From contig JAHEJA010000010.1 in assembly GCA_024639125.1 (NCBI GenBank), positions 5,490 to 69,489 of the forward strand: DNA of 64,000 nucleotides, read 5' to 3'. Shown piece after piece: positions 28,400-38,691 of this stretch. Within the stretch, counting starts at the first letter, position 1. Each line of letters begins with the position of its first letter. Position numbers and translations under genes: made by a program. This DNA comes from Paracoccaceae bacterium (GTDB lineage: Bacteria > Pseudomonadota > Alphaproteobacteria > Rhodobacterales > Rhodobacteraceae). Under the pieces are notes generated by a model. It had not been told where the DNA came from. It ran no database searches and saw nothing but the letters and a program-made list of their open reading frames with translations.

Positions 28400-30001
28400 A
28401 TGGCAATCACCTCTGCAAACCAGCTTGAGCTATTGCAAACCGCCGAAGCGGTCGCACGCGAAAAGATGATCGACCCAAGTTTGGTCGTCGAAGCAATGGA
28501 AGAATCACTCGCACGGGCTGCAAAGTCACGCTACGGCAGCGAAATGGATATCCGCGTAAATATCGACCGTAAAACCGGTCGTGCGATATTCACACGCGTT
28601 CGCACCGTTGTCGCCGAAGACGAGCTGGAAAACTATCAAGCCGAAATGACTGTTGATCAAGCCAAACTATACATGGCTGACCCAGAAATCGGACAGCAGT
28701 ATGTAGAAGAAATTCCACCTGTTGATATGGGCCGGATCGCAGCACAATCTGCCAAACAGGTTATCTTGCAAAAGGTCCGCGAAGCAGAACGCGATCGCCA
28801 ATACGAAGAATTCAAAGACCGCGCCGGCACAATCATCAACGGCGTTGTCAAACGCGAAGAGTATGGCAATGTCATCGTAGACGTAGGCCGTGGCGAAGCC
28901 ATCCTACGCCGCAATGAAAAAATCGGCCGCGAAAGCTATCGTCCAAACGACCGCATTCGTGTCTTTATCAAAGACGTGCGTCGTGAATCACGTGGTCCAC
29001 AGATCTTTCTAAGCCGGACAGCGCCTGAATTCATGGCTGAACTGTTCAAAATGGAAGTCCCCGAAATCTATGAAGGTGTGATTGAAATCAAAGCAGTCGC
29101 ACGCGATCCAGGATCCCGCGCGAAAATCGCTGTGTTCACGAACGACAATTCAATCGACCCCGTCGGTGCCTGTGTTGGTATGCGCGGCAGCCGTGTTCAA
29201 GCGGTCGTGAATGAACTTCAGGGCGAAAAGATCGACATCATCCCTTGGAACGAAGATCAGCCAACATTCTTGGTCAACGCGCTTCAGCCTGCTGAAGTGA
29301 CCAAAGTTGTTTTGGACGAAGAAGCCGGCAAAATCGAAGTTGTCGTGCCAGAAGAACAGCTATCTTTGGCCATTGGTCGTCGCGGTCAAAACGTCCGCCT
29401 TGCGAGCCAATTGACCGGACTTGATATCGACATCATGACCGAAGCCGAGGAATCAGCACGCCGTCAGAAAGAATTCGAAGAACGCACACGTTTGTTCATG
29501 GATACTTTGGATCTTGATGAATTCTTTGCCCAGCTCTTGGTGTCCGAAGGTTTTGCAAACCTCGAAGAAGTCGCCTATGTTGAGCTTGACGAATTGTTGG
29601 TAATCGACGGCGTTGACGACAGCACCGCAGCAGAGCTTCAGACACGCGCACGCGAATACCTAGAAGCCCAAGCGCAAAAAGCCATCGACCATGCTCGTGA
29701 ATTGGGCGTAGAAGACAGCTTGATGACCTTCGAAGGCCTGACACCGCAAATGATCGAAGCCTTGGCAGAGGATGGCATCAAAACGTTGGAAGATTTCGCC
29801 ACATGTGCGGACTGGGAATTGGCTGGTGGCTGGACCACGGTTGATGGCCAACGCGTCAAAGACGACGGCTTGCTCGAAAAATTCGATGTCAGCCTAGAAG
29901 AAGCACAAGATTTGGTAATGACTGCACGAATCGTTTTGGGTTGGGTAGACCCAGAGGACCTTGCCGTTGCCGATGAAGAAGAAGACCTCAGCGAAGAATA
30001 A
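28400..30001 (+). CDS. nusA: transcription termination/antitermination factor NusA
   Basis: A 533-residue RNA polymerase-binding protein that modulates pausing, termination and antitermination. Domains in order: N-terminal polymerase-binding domain (1-125), S1 domain (about 135-200, IINGVVKREEYGNVIVDVG), KH1 and KH2 (GACVGMRGSRVQ and AIGRRGQNVRLA), and two helix-hairpin acidic repeats toward the C-terminus. GGAGGAG sits directly upstream of its ATG within the rimP 3' end. NusA controls its own operon in E. coli, which fits the hairpin-rich leader upstream of rimP. Confidence 0.96.
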   Translation: MAITSANQLELLQTAEAVAREKMIDPSLVVEAMEESLARAAKSRYGSEMDIRVNIDRKTGRAIFTRVRTVVAEDELENYQAEMTVDQAKLYMADPEIGQQYVEEIPPVDMGRIAAQSAKQVILQKVREAERDRQYEEFKDRAGTIINGVVKREEYGNVIVDVGRGEAILRRNEKIGRESYRPNDRIRVFIKDVRRESRGPQIFLSRTAPEFMAELFKMEVPEIYEGVIEIKAVARDPGSRAKIAVFTNDNSIDPVGACVGMRGSRVQAVVNELQGEKIDIIPWNEDQPTFLVNALQPAEVTKVVLDEEAGKIEVVVPEEQLSLAIGRRGQNVRLASQLTGLDIDIMTEAEESARRQKEFEERTRLFMDTLDLDEFFAQLLVSEGFANLEEVAYVELDELLVIDGVDDSTAAELQTRAREYLEAQAQKAIDHARELGVEDSLMTFEGLTPQMIEALAEDGIKTLEDFATCADWELAGGWTTVDGQRVKDDGLLEKFDVSLEEAQDLVMTARIVLGWVDPEDLAVADEEEDLSEE

Positions 30002-30024
30002 TTCGCTCAATCAAGGAAAACGCA

Positions 30025-30654
30025 ATGTCGCGTGGTAAACGCACCAATGACCAAGACTCAGACACCGAACGCAAGTGCCTTGCGACCGGTGAGGTGCAGC
30101 CTAAATTCGGCTTGATCCGTTTTGTCGTCGGTCCGGATAACACTGTTTATCCGGATTTGATGAACAAGCTACCGGGCCGTGGCATGTATGTTTCTGCGGA
30201 TAAAACCGCCCTTGAGCACGCCATCCAAAAGGGCATGTTTGCCCGTGGTGCAAAGCAACAAGTCACAATACCACAAGGGTTTGTGGCAGATATTGAACAA
30301 AAGCTCGCGCGCCGCGTTGTTGATCTCATCAGCTTGGCGCGTAAATCTGGAACAGCGGTTTCTGGCTACGAAAAAGTCAAAGACTGGCTCATTAAAGATT
30401 ACGCTGATGTTTTGATCCAATCTTCGGATGGATCCGAACGCGGCAAATCAAAACTAAGCACGCCTCAGGATGGTGTATTTATCGGTTGGCTTACGTCCGA
30501 TGAATTGGGAATGGCTTTTGGGAAACAAACAGTGATTCATTGCGCGCTTGCGACTGGCGGTTTGACGCAACGTGTAGTAGATGAAGCGCAAAGACTGAAA
30601 GGTCTTCGCGGATTTAACGGCGCCAAGGGGCGTCGGGAAGGAAAAGACAGCTAG
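30025..30654 (+). CDS. YlxR/DUF448 RNA-binding protein fused to an L7Ae-like domain
   Basis: A 209-residue protein. The N-terminal YlxR domain (about 10-85) has CLATGEVQPKFGLIRFVVGP and LPGRGMYVSADKTALE. The C-terminal half (about 90-190) resembles the ribosomal L7Ae/YlxQ fold (LISLARKSGTAVSGYEKVKDW). In many bacteria these two are separate genes between nusA and infB; here they are fused, as is common in alphaproteobacteria. The gene ends immediately before infB. Its function is probably RNA binding in transcription or translation control. Confidence 0.85.
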   Translation: MSRGKRTNDQDSDTERKCLATGEVQPKFGLIRFVVGPDNTVYPDLMNKLPGRGMYVSADKTALEHAIQKGMFARGAKQQVTIPQGFVADIEQKLARRVVDLISLARKSGTAVSGYEKVKDWLIKDYADVLIQSSDGSERGKSKLSTPQDGVFIGWLTSDELGMAFGKQTVIHCALATGGLTQRVVDEAQRLKGLRGFNGAKGRREGKDS

Positions 30655-33168
30655 ATGAGCGATAGTGACGGCAAAAAAACACTTGGTCTGCGCGGCGGCG
30701 GAAGCCGCCCTGGTAACGTAAAGCAAAGCTTTAGCCATGGCAGAACCAAAAGTGTGGTTGTGGAAACCAAACGTAAACGCGTCGTCGTACCCAAATCGGG
30801 TGCAGCGAAACCAACTGGTGGTTCAGGTGGTGGAGCGCAGTTTAGCGGCAACCGTCCAGATGGCATTACTGATGCCGAAATGGAACGCCGCCTAAAGGCT
30901 GTTCAGGCTGCAAAGGCACGCGAAGTCGAAGAAACTGCTGCACGCGCAGCGGATGAAAAGGCACGCGAAGAAGAACGCGATCGCCGTCGTGCCGAACAAG
31001 AAATAAAAGAACGCGAACAGCGCGAAGCCGAAGAAAAAGCACGCGCCAAAGCCGAAACAGAAGAACGCGAACGCCGCGAAGCCGAAGAGGCCGCAAAGAA
31101 AGCCGCCGCAATGGCCAAAGCTGCAGAAGCCGAGCCCTCTGCCAAGGCCACCGAAGCTGCACCGCGCCGCGAACCCAAAGCAATGCCGCAAACCAGCGCC
31201 CCTGCCTCACGCAAAAAAGAACGTGAAACAGACGCAGACCGTCGTGGCAACAAAGCACGGGACGATGGTCGCCGTTCAGGTAAACTCACATTGAGCCAAG
31301 CCCTTAATGGCGAAGGTGGACGTCAAAAATCCATGGCAGCAATGAAGCGCAAGCAAGAGCGCGCGCGTCAGAAAGCTATGGGTCAAAACCAAGAACGTGA
31401 AAAAATCGTTCGGGACGTTCAAGTTCCAGAAGCCATCGTTGTGTCAGAATTGGCAAACCGGATGGCAGAGCGCGTTGCCGAAGTCGTCAAATCGCTTATG
31501 AAAATGGGCTTGATGGTTACGCAAAACCAAACCATTGATGCTGATACTGCTGAATTGATCATCGAAGAATTCGGTCACAAGATCGTTCGTGTTTCTGACG
31601 CCGACGTCGAAGACGTGATTAACGAAATCGAAGATAACCCTGAATCCTTGGTACCGCGTCCTCCTGTCATTACGATCATGGGCCACGTTGACCACGGTAA
31701 AACGTCTCTCTTGGACGCAATCCGTAACGCCAAAGTTGTCGCAGGCGAAGCCGGCGGCATCACTCAGCACATCGGCGCGTATCAGGTAACAACACGCGAC
31801 GGCGCTGTGCTTAGCTTCTTGGATACTCCAGGCCACGCTGCCTTTACGTCCATGCGGTCTCGTGGTGCTCAGGTAACAGATATTGTTGTGCTTGTGGTTG
31901 CAGCTGACGATGCGGTTATGCCGCAAACGGTCGAAGCGATTAACCACGCGAAAGCCGCCAAAGTGCCAATGATCGTTGCGATCAACAAAGTGGACAAGCC
32001 TGCTGCTGATCCAAACAAAGTGCGCACAGACTTGTTGCAGCACGAAGTTGTGGTCGAAGCTATGTCCGGCGACGTGCAAGACGTCGAAGTCTCTGCAAAA
32101 ACAGGTCAGGGTCTTGATAGCCTGCTCGAAGCTATCGCGCTTCAAGCAGAAATTCTTGAACTTAAAGCCAACCCAAACCGTGCCGCACAAGGCGCCGTCA
32201 TCGAAGCCCAGCTCGACGTAGGCCGTGGCCCTGTTGCGACTGTATTGGTGCAAACGGGTACCCTCCGCCAAGGCGACATCTTTGTCGTTGGCGAACAATG
32301 GGGTAAAGTCCGCGCGTTGATCGACGACAAAGGCGACCGCATCAAAGAAGCCGGCCCATCCGTCCCAGTCGAAGTTCTCGGCTTGAACGGTACGCCCGAA
32401 GCAGGCGACGTATTGAACGTCGTTGACACCGAAGCACAAGCCCGCGAAATCGCAGACTACCGTGCAGATTTGGCCAAAGAAAAACGTGCCGCTGCAGGTG
32501 CTGCAACGACACTTGAACAACTTATGGCCAAAGCCAAAGAAGACGAAAGCGTTACTGAATTGCCAATCTTGGTCAAAGCAGACGTTCAAGGGTCTGCCGA
32601 AGCCATCGTTCAAGCAATGGAAAAAATCGGCAATAGCGAAGTGCGCGTCCGCGTCCTTCACTCTGGCGTTGGTGCGATCACCGACACAGATGTGGGCCTA
32701 TCCGAAGCATCCGGCGCTCCAATCATGGGCTTTAACGTTCGTGCGAACGCCTCTGCGCGCAACTCTGCCAACCAAAAAGGCGTGGAAATTCGCTACTACT
32801 CGGTGATTTACGACTTGGTTGACGATGTAAAAGCAGCGGCAAGCGGCCTCTTGTCCGCTGAAATCCGTGAAAACTTCATCGGCTACGCACAAATCAAAGA
32901 AGTCTTCAAAGTTACCGGCATTGGCCGTGTTGCAGGCTGTATCGTCACAGAAGGGATCGCGCGCCGATCCGCTGGTGTGCGCTTGCTCCGCGACAACGTG
33001 GTTATCCACGAAGGTACGCTTAAAACGCTCAAGCGCTTCAAGGACGAAGTCAAAGAAGTGCTCTCGGGCCAAGAATGCGGTATGGCGTTTGAAAACTATG
33101 ACGACGTTCGACCCAACGACGTTATCGAAATCTTCGAGCGTCAGGAAATTGAACGTACTCTCGACTAA
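30655..33168 (+). CDS. infB: translation initiation factor IF-2
   Basis: An 837-residue GTPase that places initiator tRNA on the 30S subunit and promotes subunit joining. A long charged N-terminal region (about 60-230, rich in alanine, glutamate and arginine) precedes IF2_N. The G domain starts with [10 protein letters not shown] at about residue 342, then DTPGHAAF and NKVDKP. Domains II, III and the C-terminal fMet-tRNA-binding domain follow. It starts directly after ylxR (TAGATG). The charged region produces long false open frames on the opposite strand. A strong terminator follows eight bases after the stop. Confidence 0.97.
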   Translation: MSDSDGKKTLGLRGGGSRPGNVKQSFSHGRTKSVVVETKRKRVVVPKSGAAKPTGGSGGGAQFSGNRPDGITDAEMERRLKAVQAAKAREVEETAARAADEKAREEERDRRRAEQEIKEREQREAEEKARAKAETEERERREAEEAAKKAAAMAKAAEAEPSAKATEAAPRREPKAMPQTSAPASRKKERETDADRRGNKARDDGRRSGKLTLSQALNGEGGRQKSMAAMKRKQERARQKAMGQNQEREKIVRDVQVPEAIVVSELANRMAERVAEVVKSLMKMGLMVTQNQTIDADTAELIIEEFGHKIVRVSDADVEDVINEIEDNPESLVPRPPVITIMGHVDHGKTSLLDAIRNAKVVAGEAGGITQHIGAYQVTTRDGAVLSFLDTPGHAAFTSMRSRGAQVTDIVVLVVAADDAVMPQTVEAINHAKAAKVPMIVAINKVDKPAADPNKVRTDLLQHEVVVEAMSGDVQDVEVSAKTGQGLDSLLEAIALQAEILELKANPNRAAQGAVIEAQLDVGRGPVATVLVQTGTLRQGDIFVVGEQWGKVRALIDDKGDRIKEAGPSVPVEVLGLNGTPEAGDVLNVVDTEAQAREIADYRADLAKEKRAAAGAATTLEQLMAKAKEDESVTELPILVKADVQGSAEAIVQAMEKIGNSEVRVRVLHSGVGAITDTDVGLSEASGAPIMGFNVRANASARNSANQKGVEIRYYSVIYDLVDDVKAAASGLLSAEIRENFIGYAQIKEVFKVTGIGRVAGCIVTEGIARRSAGVRLLRDNVVIHEGTLKTLKRFKDEVKEVLSGQECGMAFENYDDVRPNDVIEIFERQEIERTLD

Positions 33169-33171
33169 ATC

Positions 33172-33204
33172 AAAAAGCCCCAGCGTAAAAACTGGGGCTT
33201 TTTC
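33172..33204 (+). terminator. intrinsic terminator of the rimP-nusA-ylxR-infB operon
   Basis: Stem AGCCCCAG (33176-33183) / CTGGGGCT (33192-33199), loop CGTAAAAA, preceded by an A-run and followed by a T-run. It can act in both directions, which suits its position between convergent infB and mutT. Confidence 0.9.
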
Positions 33205-33209
33205 TTATC

Positions 33210-33231
33210 TTTCTTTTTGCTAAAAATACTC
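33210..33231 (+). repeat. recurring intergenic motif, copy 3
   Basis: TTTCTTTTTGC followed by TAAAAATACTC lies just after the infB terminator, between convergent genes. It matches the copies at 4460 and 23475. Confidence 0.65.
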
Positions 33232-33261
33232 AGCCTTAAACCTGTTCAACGATCACCGCGC

Positions 33262-33663
33262 TCAAAGCCAATCGCGCAAAATCGGAATTAGCGGAATATC
33301 GGCAGCGGGCATTGGGTAATTACGCAAATCTTTGGCTTTGGACCAAGCAAGGTTTTGCCCCTCTTTCCCCTGTACAATGCCATTCCATTTGCGGCAGGCA
33401 AATAGCGGCATTAGCAAGTGAAAGTCATCATAACTGTGCGATGCGAACGTCAACGGCGCAAGACAGCTTTCCCATGTTTCAATACCCAGTTCTTCGTGCA
33501 GTTCGCGCACCAAAGCTTCTTCTGGGGTTTCCCCCTCTTCCACTTTTCCACCGGGAAATTCCCATAATCCAGCCATGCTTTTACCTTGGGGACGTTGTGC
33601 CAACAACACACGTCCATCAGGATCAATCAACGCGACAGCTGACACAAGCACCATTTTTTTCAT
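33262..33663 (-). CDS. mutT: MutT-type 8-oxo-dGTP diphosphatase (Nudix)
   Basis: A 133-residue Nudix hydrolase. The Nudix box spans residues 38-60 (GGKVEEGETPEEALVRELHEE then LG), and the upstream MAGLWEFPGG is typical of MutT, which cleanses 8-oxo-dGTP from the nucleotide pool and prevents A:T to C:G changes. It overlaps argJ by ATGA and is the last gene of ppiC-argJ-mutT. Substrate choice is by similarity; other Nudix substrates cannot be ruled out. Confidence 0.88.
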   Translation of the reverse strand: MKKMVLVSAVALIDPDGRVLLAQRPQGKSMAGLWEFPGGKVEEGETPEEALVRELHEELGIETWESCLAPLTFASHSYDDFHLLMPLFACRKWNGIVQGKEGQNLAWSKAKDLRNYPMPAADIPLIPILRDWL

Positions 33664-34889
33664 GACCGGTAATCTGCATTAATTTCGATATAAGTATGCG
33701 TCAAATCACAGGTCCAAACCGTAGCTTCCCCTAGGCCAAGACCCAAATCGACATTAATCACAAGGTCAGATTGCTTCATATAGCTCGCTCCTTGCTCTTC
33801 CTTATACGTCGGGCTGACCCAGCCTTTTTCTGCCACCAAGATATCACCAAATTTGATCGACAAAAGATCACGATCCGCCGTTGCACCGGATTTCCCAATG
33901 GCCATAACGACACGACCCCAGTTCGGGTCTTGGCCCGCGATAGCGGTTTTTACCAAGGGTGAATTGGCAATCGACATCGCATGAACTTTGGCTTCTTGGG
34001 CGTTCACTGCACCTGTCACGTTTATTTCAACAAATTTTGTTGCGCCTTCTCCGTCACGCACCACTTGATGCGCAAGATCAAGCATGAGGTCACGTAAAGC
34101 CGCCCTAAAGCCGGACTCATCCCGCCCCACGTGAACACCGCTTGCACCCGTTGCAGCCATCAACAAACTATCCGATGTCGATGTGTCGCTATCCACGGTT
34201 ATACAGTTGAACGATGTTTCGTTGAACTCTGAAACCATCGATTGCAGATCAGCTTGGGAAATCTGTGCATCGGTAAAGATATAGACCAACATCGTCGCCA
34301 TATCAGGCGCAATCATGCCAGAGCCTTTGGCCATCCCTGCAATCTTGACCTTACCGTTTTTGGTATCGACAACGGCACTGGACCCTTTGGGATAGGTGTC
34401 GGTGGTCATGATCGCCCGCGCCGCTTCTGCAAAGCTATCCTCTGCCAAGCTTGCTTTTAACGTTCCCAAGGCATCGACAATACGTTCGTGGGCCATGGGT
34501 TCCCCAATGACACCAGTACTAGAGGTGAACACGCGCTCGATAGGCACCGCCATAATGTTTGACACCGCCGTTGTGATCGCCTCGACAGAGGCGACGCCAT
34601 GTTGTCCGGTAAAGGCGTTAGAATTGCCTGAATTCACAACGATAGCCGCCCCTTGGCTTGGGTCACTGCCCAATTTAGCCTGACAGTCCAAGACAGGCGC
34701 CGAGCGCGTCAAAGACCGTGTGAACACACCGGCGATTGACGTGCCAGGGATCAATTCAGCCAACATCACATCGGTGCGCCCTTTATAGCGCACACCGGCT
34801 GCGATTGTTGAAAACCGGACACCGTCAATCACAGGAATATCTGGGAAAGCTTTCGGTGCAAGTGGGGAAATTTTCAAAGGACCGCCCAT
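33660..34889 (-). CDS. argJ: bifunctional ornithine acetyltransferase / N-acetylglutamate synthase
   Basis: A 409-residue enzyme of arginine biosynthesis that recycles the acetyl group between N-acetylornithine and glutamate. It self-cleaves into two chains; the motif is APDMATML, with T199 as the nucleophile of the beta chain. VVNSGNSNAFTG and TSSTGVIGEPM are family segments. Whether it is bifunctional or ornithine-only cannot be read from sequence alone. It lies seven bases after ppiC and overlaps mutT by four bases. Confidence 0.95.
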   Translation of the reverse strand: MGGPLKISPLAPKAFPDIPVIDGVRFSTIAAGVRYKGRTDVMLAELIPGTSIAGVFTRSLTRSAPVLDCQAKLGSDPSQGAAIVVNSGNSNAFTGQHGVASVEAITTAVSNIMAVPIERVFTSSTGVIGEPMAHERIVDALGTLKASLAEDSFAEAARAIMTTDTYPKGSSAVVDTKNGKVKIAGMAKGSGMIAPDMATMLVYIFTDAQISQADLQSMVSEFNETSFNCITVDSDTSTSDSLLMAATGASGVHVGRDESGFRAALRDLMLDLAHQVVRDGEGATKFVEINVTGAVNAQEAKVHAMSIANSPLVKTAIAGQDPNWGRVVMAIGKSGATADRDLLSIKFGDILVAEKGWVSPTYKEEQGASYMKQSDLVINVDLGLGLGEATVWTCDLTHTYIEINADYRS

Positions 34890-34896
34890 GGCGTCA

Positions 34897-35745
34897 TTAC
34901 TCCATCAAAGAAACATCTTTAAGCGCGGCAGGATCAATTGTATCCGCGGCACTGCGATCAATAGTTGCTGCTGCTGTTAGCTCTTGGATTTTTTCGCCAA
35001 CGATCTTTTGCTGCAATTCACCGGCGATCTGGTCACGCACTTGGTCTAGTTCCGGCGCGGCCACAGGGCGCGTTTCATTCAGCTTGATCACATGCCAGCC
35101 AAAATCCGTCTGCACAGGACCAGAAACCTCGCCTGTTTTCATGCTGACAACAGCCGCTTCGAACGGGGGAACCATCATGCCTTTGCCAAACCAACCAAGA
35201 TTGCCACCATTCGGGCCAGAGGGTCCGGTTGATGCTTCTTTGGCAAGTTCGGCAAAATCCGCGCCTGCTGATAACCGTTCAACCAAGGCTTCTGCCGCGT
35301 CTTTTGTTTCAACCAAAATATGGGATGCATTATATTCATCGCCCATGTCGATGTTTGCATATTGCGCGTCATATTGTGCTTTGATCGCGTCTTCGGTGAC
35401 CAACGTTTTTGACAAACCATCAATCACGCTTGCCGCAACCAAAAGCCGCTTTTCATTTTCCAATCCCAAGCGAATACGTGCATTATCCGCGGTGGTGTCT
35501 TGTTGTGCGATTAACGTCTGTTGGATCAATTGCTCTAGGATGCCTTGGAACAGCTGTCCATCCTCAAGTGCCAAATATTGCTCTGGCAAGGTTTCGCGCA
35601 CAAGCATCATATGACCTAGTTTAATGTCGGTTCCATTCACAGTTGCAACAACCGTATCGACTGACACAGCATCCTGAGCCTGCGCAGCAAAAGTTGTGGA
35701 TAAAACTATTGCGGTTGTTGAAAGCATTTTTTGCCACTTAAACAC
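34897..35745 (-). CDS. periplasmic peptidyl-prolyl isomerase, parvulin (PpiC/PrsA-like)
   Basis: A 282-residue protein with a signal peptide ending around AAQA (residues 20-23), an N-terminal SurA-like helical region and a rotamase domain (about residues 130-225: ASHILVETKDAAEAL, GGNLGWFGKGMMVPPFE, FGWHVIKL). It should assist folding of exported proteins. The GTG start at 35745 follows AAAGGGA at good spacing. It is divergent from secA, the export motor, and is the first gene of the ppiC-argJ-mutT unit. Confidence 0.9.
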   Translation of the reverse strand: MFKWQKMLSTTAIVLSTTFAAQAQDAVSVDTVVATVNGTDIKLGHMMLVRETLPEQYLALEDGQLFQGILEQLIQQTLIAQQDTTADNARIRLGLENEKRLLVAASVIDGLSKTLVTEDAIKAQYDAQYANIDMGDEYNASHILVETKDAAEALVERLSAGADFAELAKEASTGPSGPNGGNLGWFGKGMMVPPFEAAVVSMKTGEVSGPVQTDFGWHVIKLNETRPVAAPELDQVRDQIAGELQQKIVGEKIQELTAAATIDRSAADTIDPAALKDVSLME

Positions 35746-35914
35746 GGTAAATTCCCTTTATTTTACTGCCCGATCAGACGGGTGCCGTTGACACTCTATC
35801 AGCTGCCCCTTACATCGCTTAGAGCAAATGAATATATGTCTAACACCTATTGATAGAATAGGCGCAGGGCAAGGGCAGGCAACGAGTCTTGCTGGATAAA
35901 AGGACGGAGAGACC

Positions 35915-38593
35915 ATGTTAGGGTTCGGAAAAATCGCCAAAAAGGTGTTCGGAACACCGAATGACCGAAAAATCAAGGCGACACGCCCCCTTGTTGAGCA
36001 AATCAACGCACTGGAGCCAGATTTCCAAGCGCTCTCGGATCAGGGTATTATCGACAAAACCGCTGAATTCAAAAGCCGCCTCGAACAAGGCGAAACATTG
36101 GACAGCCTGTTACCAGAAGCATTTGCAAACTGTCGCGAAGGCGCGCGTCGCACCCTAGGGCTGCGTGCATTTGATGTGCAATTAATGGGCGGCATCTTTT
36201 TGCACCAAGGCAATATTGCGGAAATGCGCACTGGCGAAGGTAAAACCCTTGTGGCGACCTTTCCTGCTTATTTGAATGCCTTAACCGGCAAAGGCGTGCA
36301 CGTTGTGACGGTCAATGACTATCTGGCCCGTCGTGATGCGGATTGGATGTCCAAGGTATATGCCGCTTTGGGAATGACCACTGGCGTGATTTATCCACAG
36401 CAGCCCGAAGCCGAAAAGCACGACGCCTATGCCTGTGATATCACCTATGCGACAAACAACGAATTAGGGTTTGATTACCTGCGCGACAATATGAAATCCG
36501 AATTGTCCCAAATGCATCAGCGTCGCCACCACTTTGCAATTGTGGACGAAGTTGACAGCATCCTAATCGACGAAGCACGGACGCCTTTGATCATTTCTGG
36601 CCCAGCACAGGATCGCAGCGAGCTTTATGTTGCGATTGACGCGATTATTCCAGAATTGACCGCAGAGCATTTCACGATTGACGAGAAAACGCGCAATGTG
36701 ACCTATACCGACGACGGCAACGATTTCCTTGAACAGACGCTTTTGGCGCGCGGTATCCTTCCCGAGGGGCAATCCCTATACGATCCAGAAAGCACAACAA
36801 TCGTTCACCACGTCAACCAAGGCCTGCGTGCGCACAAATTGTTTTCGCGGGACAAAGATTACATCGTCCGCGATGGCGAAGTTGTTTTGATTGACGAATT
36901 CACGGGCCGTATGATGGCCGGACGCCGCATGTCCGAAGGGCTTCACCAAGCGATCGAAGCAAAAGAAGGCTGTAAAATCCAACCGGAAAACGTGACCTTG
37001 GCAAGCGTTACGTTCCAAAACTATTTCCGCCTGTATGAAAAATTGGGCGGCATGACAGGAACGGCTTTGACCGAAGCCGAAGAATTCTCTGAAATCTATT
37101 CGCTTGGCGTTGTCGAAGTCCCCACAAACCGTGGAATTGCGCGTCTGGACGAAGATGACCGCGTTTATCGCACAGCGCGCGAAAAATTCGAAGCCATTGT
37201 CGAAGAAATCAAAATGGCCCACGAAAAAGGGCAGCCTGTTTTGGTCGGCACAACGTCAATTGAAAAATCCGAATTCCTGTCTCAGATGTTGCAAGCCCAA
37301 GGCATCAAACATAACGTTTTGAACGCCCGTCAACACGAACAAGAAGCCCAAATCATCGGGGATGCCGGCAAATTGAACGCGGTTACGATTGCCACCAACA
37401 TGGCGGGTCGGGGCACCGATATTCAGCTTGGCGGCAATATGGAAATGGATGTGCTCAAGGCATTGGCCGAGCAACCAGATGCCGACCCACAAGAGCTTCG
37501 TGCGCAGATGGAAGCGGCCCATGCCGGTGATCGCGAAAAAGTGCTTGCCGCTGGTGGCTTGTTCGTTCTTGCGACAGAACGCCACGAAAGCCGCCGCATC
37601 GACAACCAGCTTCGTGGTCGTTCGGGCCGTCAAGGCGACGCAGGGCGTTCTGCGTTTTTCCTAAGCCTAGAAGATGACTTGATGCGTATTTTTGGCTCAG
37701 AGCGTTTGGAAAAGGTGCTGTCAACCTTGGGCATGAAAGAAGGCGAAGCCATCATTCACCCATGGGTCAACAAATCCCTAGAACGCGCGCAGGCCAAAGT
37801 AGAAGGCCGCAATTTTGACATCCGCAAACAGTTGCTAAAATTCGATGACGTCATGAATGACCAGCGCAAAGCCATCTTTGGGCAGCGTATGGACATCATG
37901 GAAAATGATGACTTGTCAGACGTCATTTCAGATATGCGCAGCGATGTTATCGATGATTTGATTGAGACATACATGCCACCACGGTCCTACGCCGACCAAT
38001 GGAAAACAGAAGCGCTTTATGCTGCGCTGATTGAACAGCTCAACATCGACCTTCCTGTGATTGCGTGGGCCGCCGAAGAAGGCGTAGATGACGACGTTAT
38101 GCGCGAACGTATCGAAGAAGCTGCTGACAAAATGATGGACGACAAGGCCCAAGCCTTTGGTGCTGAAAATATGCGTCGCATCGAAAAGCAGCTGATTTTG
38201 CAAACCATCGACACAAAATGGCGCGAACATTTGCTAACACTAGAACATTTGCGTTCTGTTGTCGGGTTTCGGGGATATGCGCAACGCGATCCGTTGAACG
38301 AATACAAATCCGAAGCTTTCCAATTGTTCGAAGGTTTGTTGAACGGGCTACGGACCGATGTGACAAAACAATTGGCGCTTATTCGTCCTTTGACCGAAGA
38401 AGAACAGCAAGCCATGATGCAGCAAATGGTTGCACAGCAACAACAACTGCAACAGGCTGCGAAAACGCCGGTTCCAAACGAGAATGGGTTTGATGAAACC
38501 GACCCAACAACGTGGGGTGATCCGGGCCGTAACGACCCTTGTCCATGTGGATCAGGCGACAAATTCAAACATTGTCACGGTCGCTTGGCATAG
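35915..38593 (+). CDS. secA: preprotein translocase ATPase SecA
   Basis: An 892-residue ATPase that drives unfolded preproteins through SecYEG. Walker A is MRTGEGKT at about residue 104, followed by [11 protein letters not shown] and the DEAD-like [12 protein letters not shown]. The C-terminal zinc finger [14 protein letters not shown] binds SecB and lipids, preceded by a glutamine-rich linker. GGACGGAGAG stands just before the ATG. The leader holds a small hairpin CCTATT-GATAG-AATAGG (35846-35862). An intrinsic terminator follows 21 bases after the stop. Confidence 0.97.
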   Translation: MLGFGKIAKKVFGTPNDRKIKATRPLVEQINALEPDFQALSDQGIIDKTAEFKSRLEQGETLDSLLPEAFANCREGARRTLGLRAFDVQLMGGIFLHQGNIAEMRTGEGKTLVATFPAYLNALTGKGVHVVTVNDYLARRDADWMSKVYAALGMTTGVIYPQQPEAEKHDAYACDITYATNNELGFDYLRDNMKSELSQMHQRRHHFAIVDEVDSILIDEARTPLIISGPAQDRSELYVAIDAIIPELTAEHFTIDEKTRNVTYTDDGNDFLEQTLLARGILPEGQSLYDPESTTIVHHVNQGLRAHKLFSRDKDYIVRDGEVVLIDEFTGRMMAGRRMSEGLHQAIEAKEGCKIQPENVTLASVTFQNYFRLYEKLGGMTGTALTEAEEFSEIYSLGVVEVPTNRGIARLDEDDRVYRTAREKFEAIVEEIKMAHEKGQPVLVGTTSIEKSEFLSQMLQAQGIKHNVLNARQHEQEAQIIGDAGKLNAVTIATNMAGRGTDIQLGGNMEMDVLKALAEQPDADPQELRAQMEAAHAGDREKVLAAGGLFVLATERHESRRIDNQLRGRSGRQGDAGRSAFFLSLEDDLMRIFGSERLEKVLSTLGMKEGEAIIHPWVNKSLERAQAKVEGRNFDIRKQLLKFDDVMNDQRKAIFGQRMDIMENDDLSDVISDMRSDVIDDLIETYMPPRSYADQWKTEALYAALIEQLNIDLPVIAWAAEEGVDDDVMRERIEEAADKMMDDKAQAFGAENMRRIEKQLILQTIDTKWREHLLTLEHLRSVVGFRGYAQRDPLNEYKSEAFQLFEGLLNGLRTDVTKQLALIRPLTEEEQQAMMQQMVAQQQQLQQAAKTPVPNENGFDETDPTTWGDPGRNDPCPCGSGDKFKHCHGRLA

Positions 38594-38614
38594 GTCTAGC
38601 ACGTGAATTGACAT

Positions 38615-38650
38615 AATGGCGCGCGGTAATTCGTGCGCCATTTGCCTTTT
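38615..38650 (+). terminator. intrinsic terminator of secA
   Basis: Stem AATGGCGC (38615-38622) / GCGCCATT (38635-38642) with a 12-base loop, followed by TGCCTTTTC. The T-run is short and delayed, so efficiency may be moderate. Confidence 0.65.
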
Positions 38651-38691
38651 CTAATGACAACGTTAAGATTTCGACCAAAGAGGGCGTCAAA

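Noticed and set aside
31444-32661. 405-residue open frame antisense to infB
   Set aside because: It mirrors the codon pattern of the real infB gene, is rich in phenylalanine and cysteine, and has no recognisable domain.
34736-35614. 292-residue plus-strand frame opposite argJ and ppiC
   Set aside because: Serine- and alanine-rich shadow of two well supported genes on the other strand.
36776-37222. 148-residue frame antisense to secA, and other long antisense frames there
   Set aside because: Shadows of the secA reading frame with no domain features.
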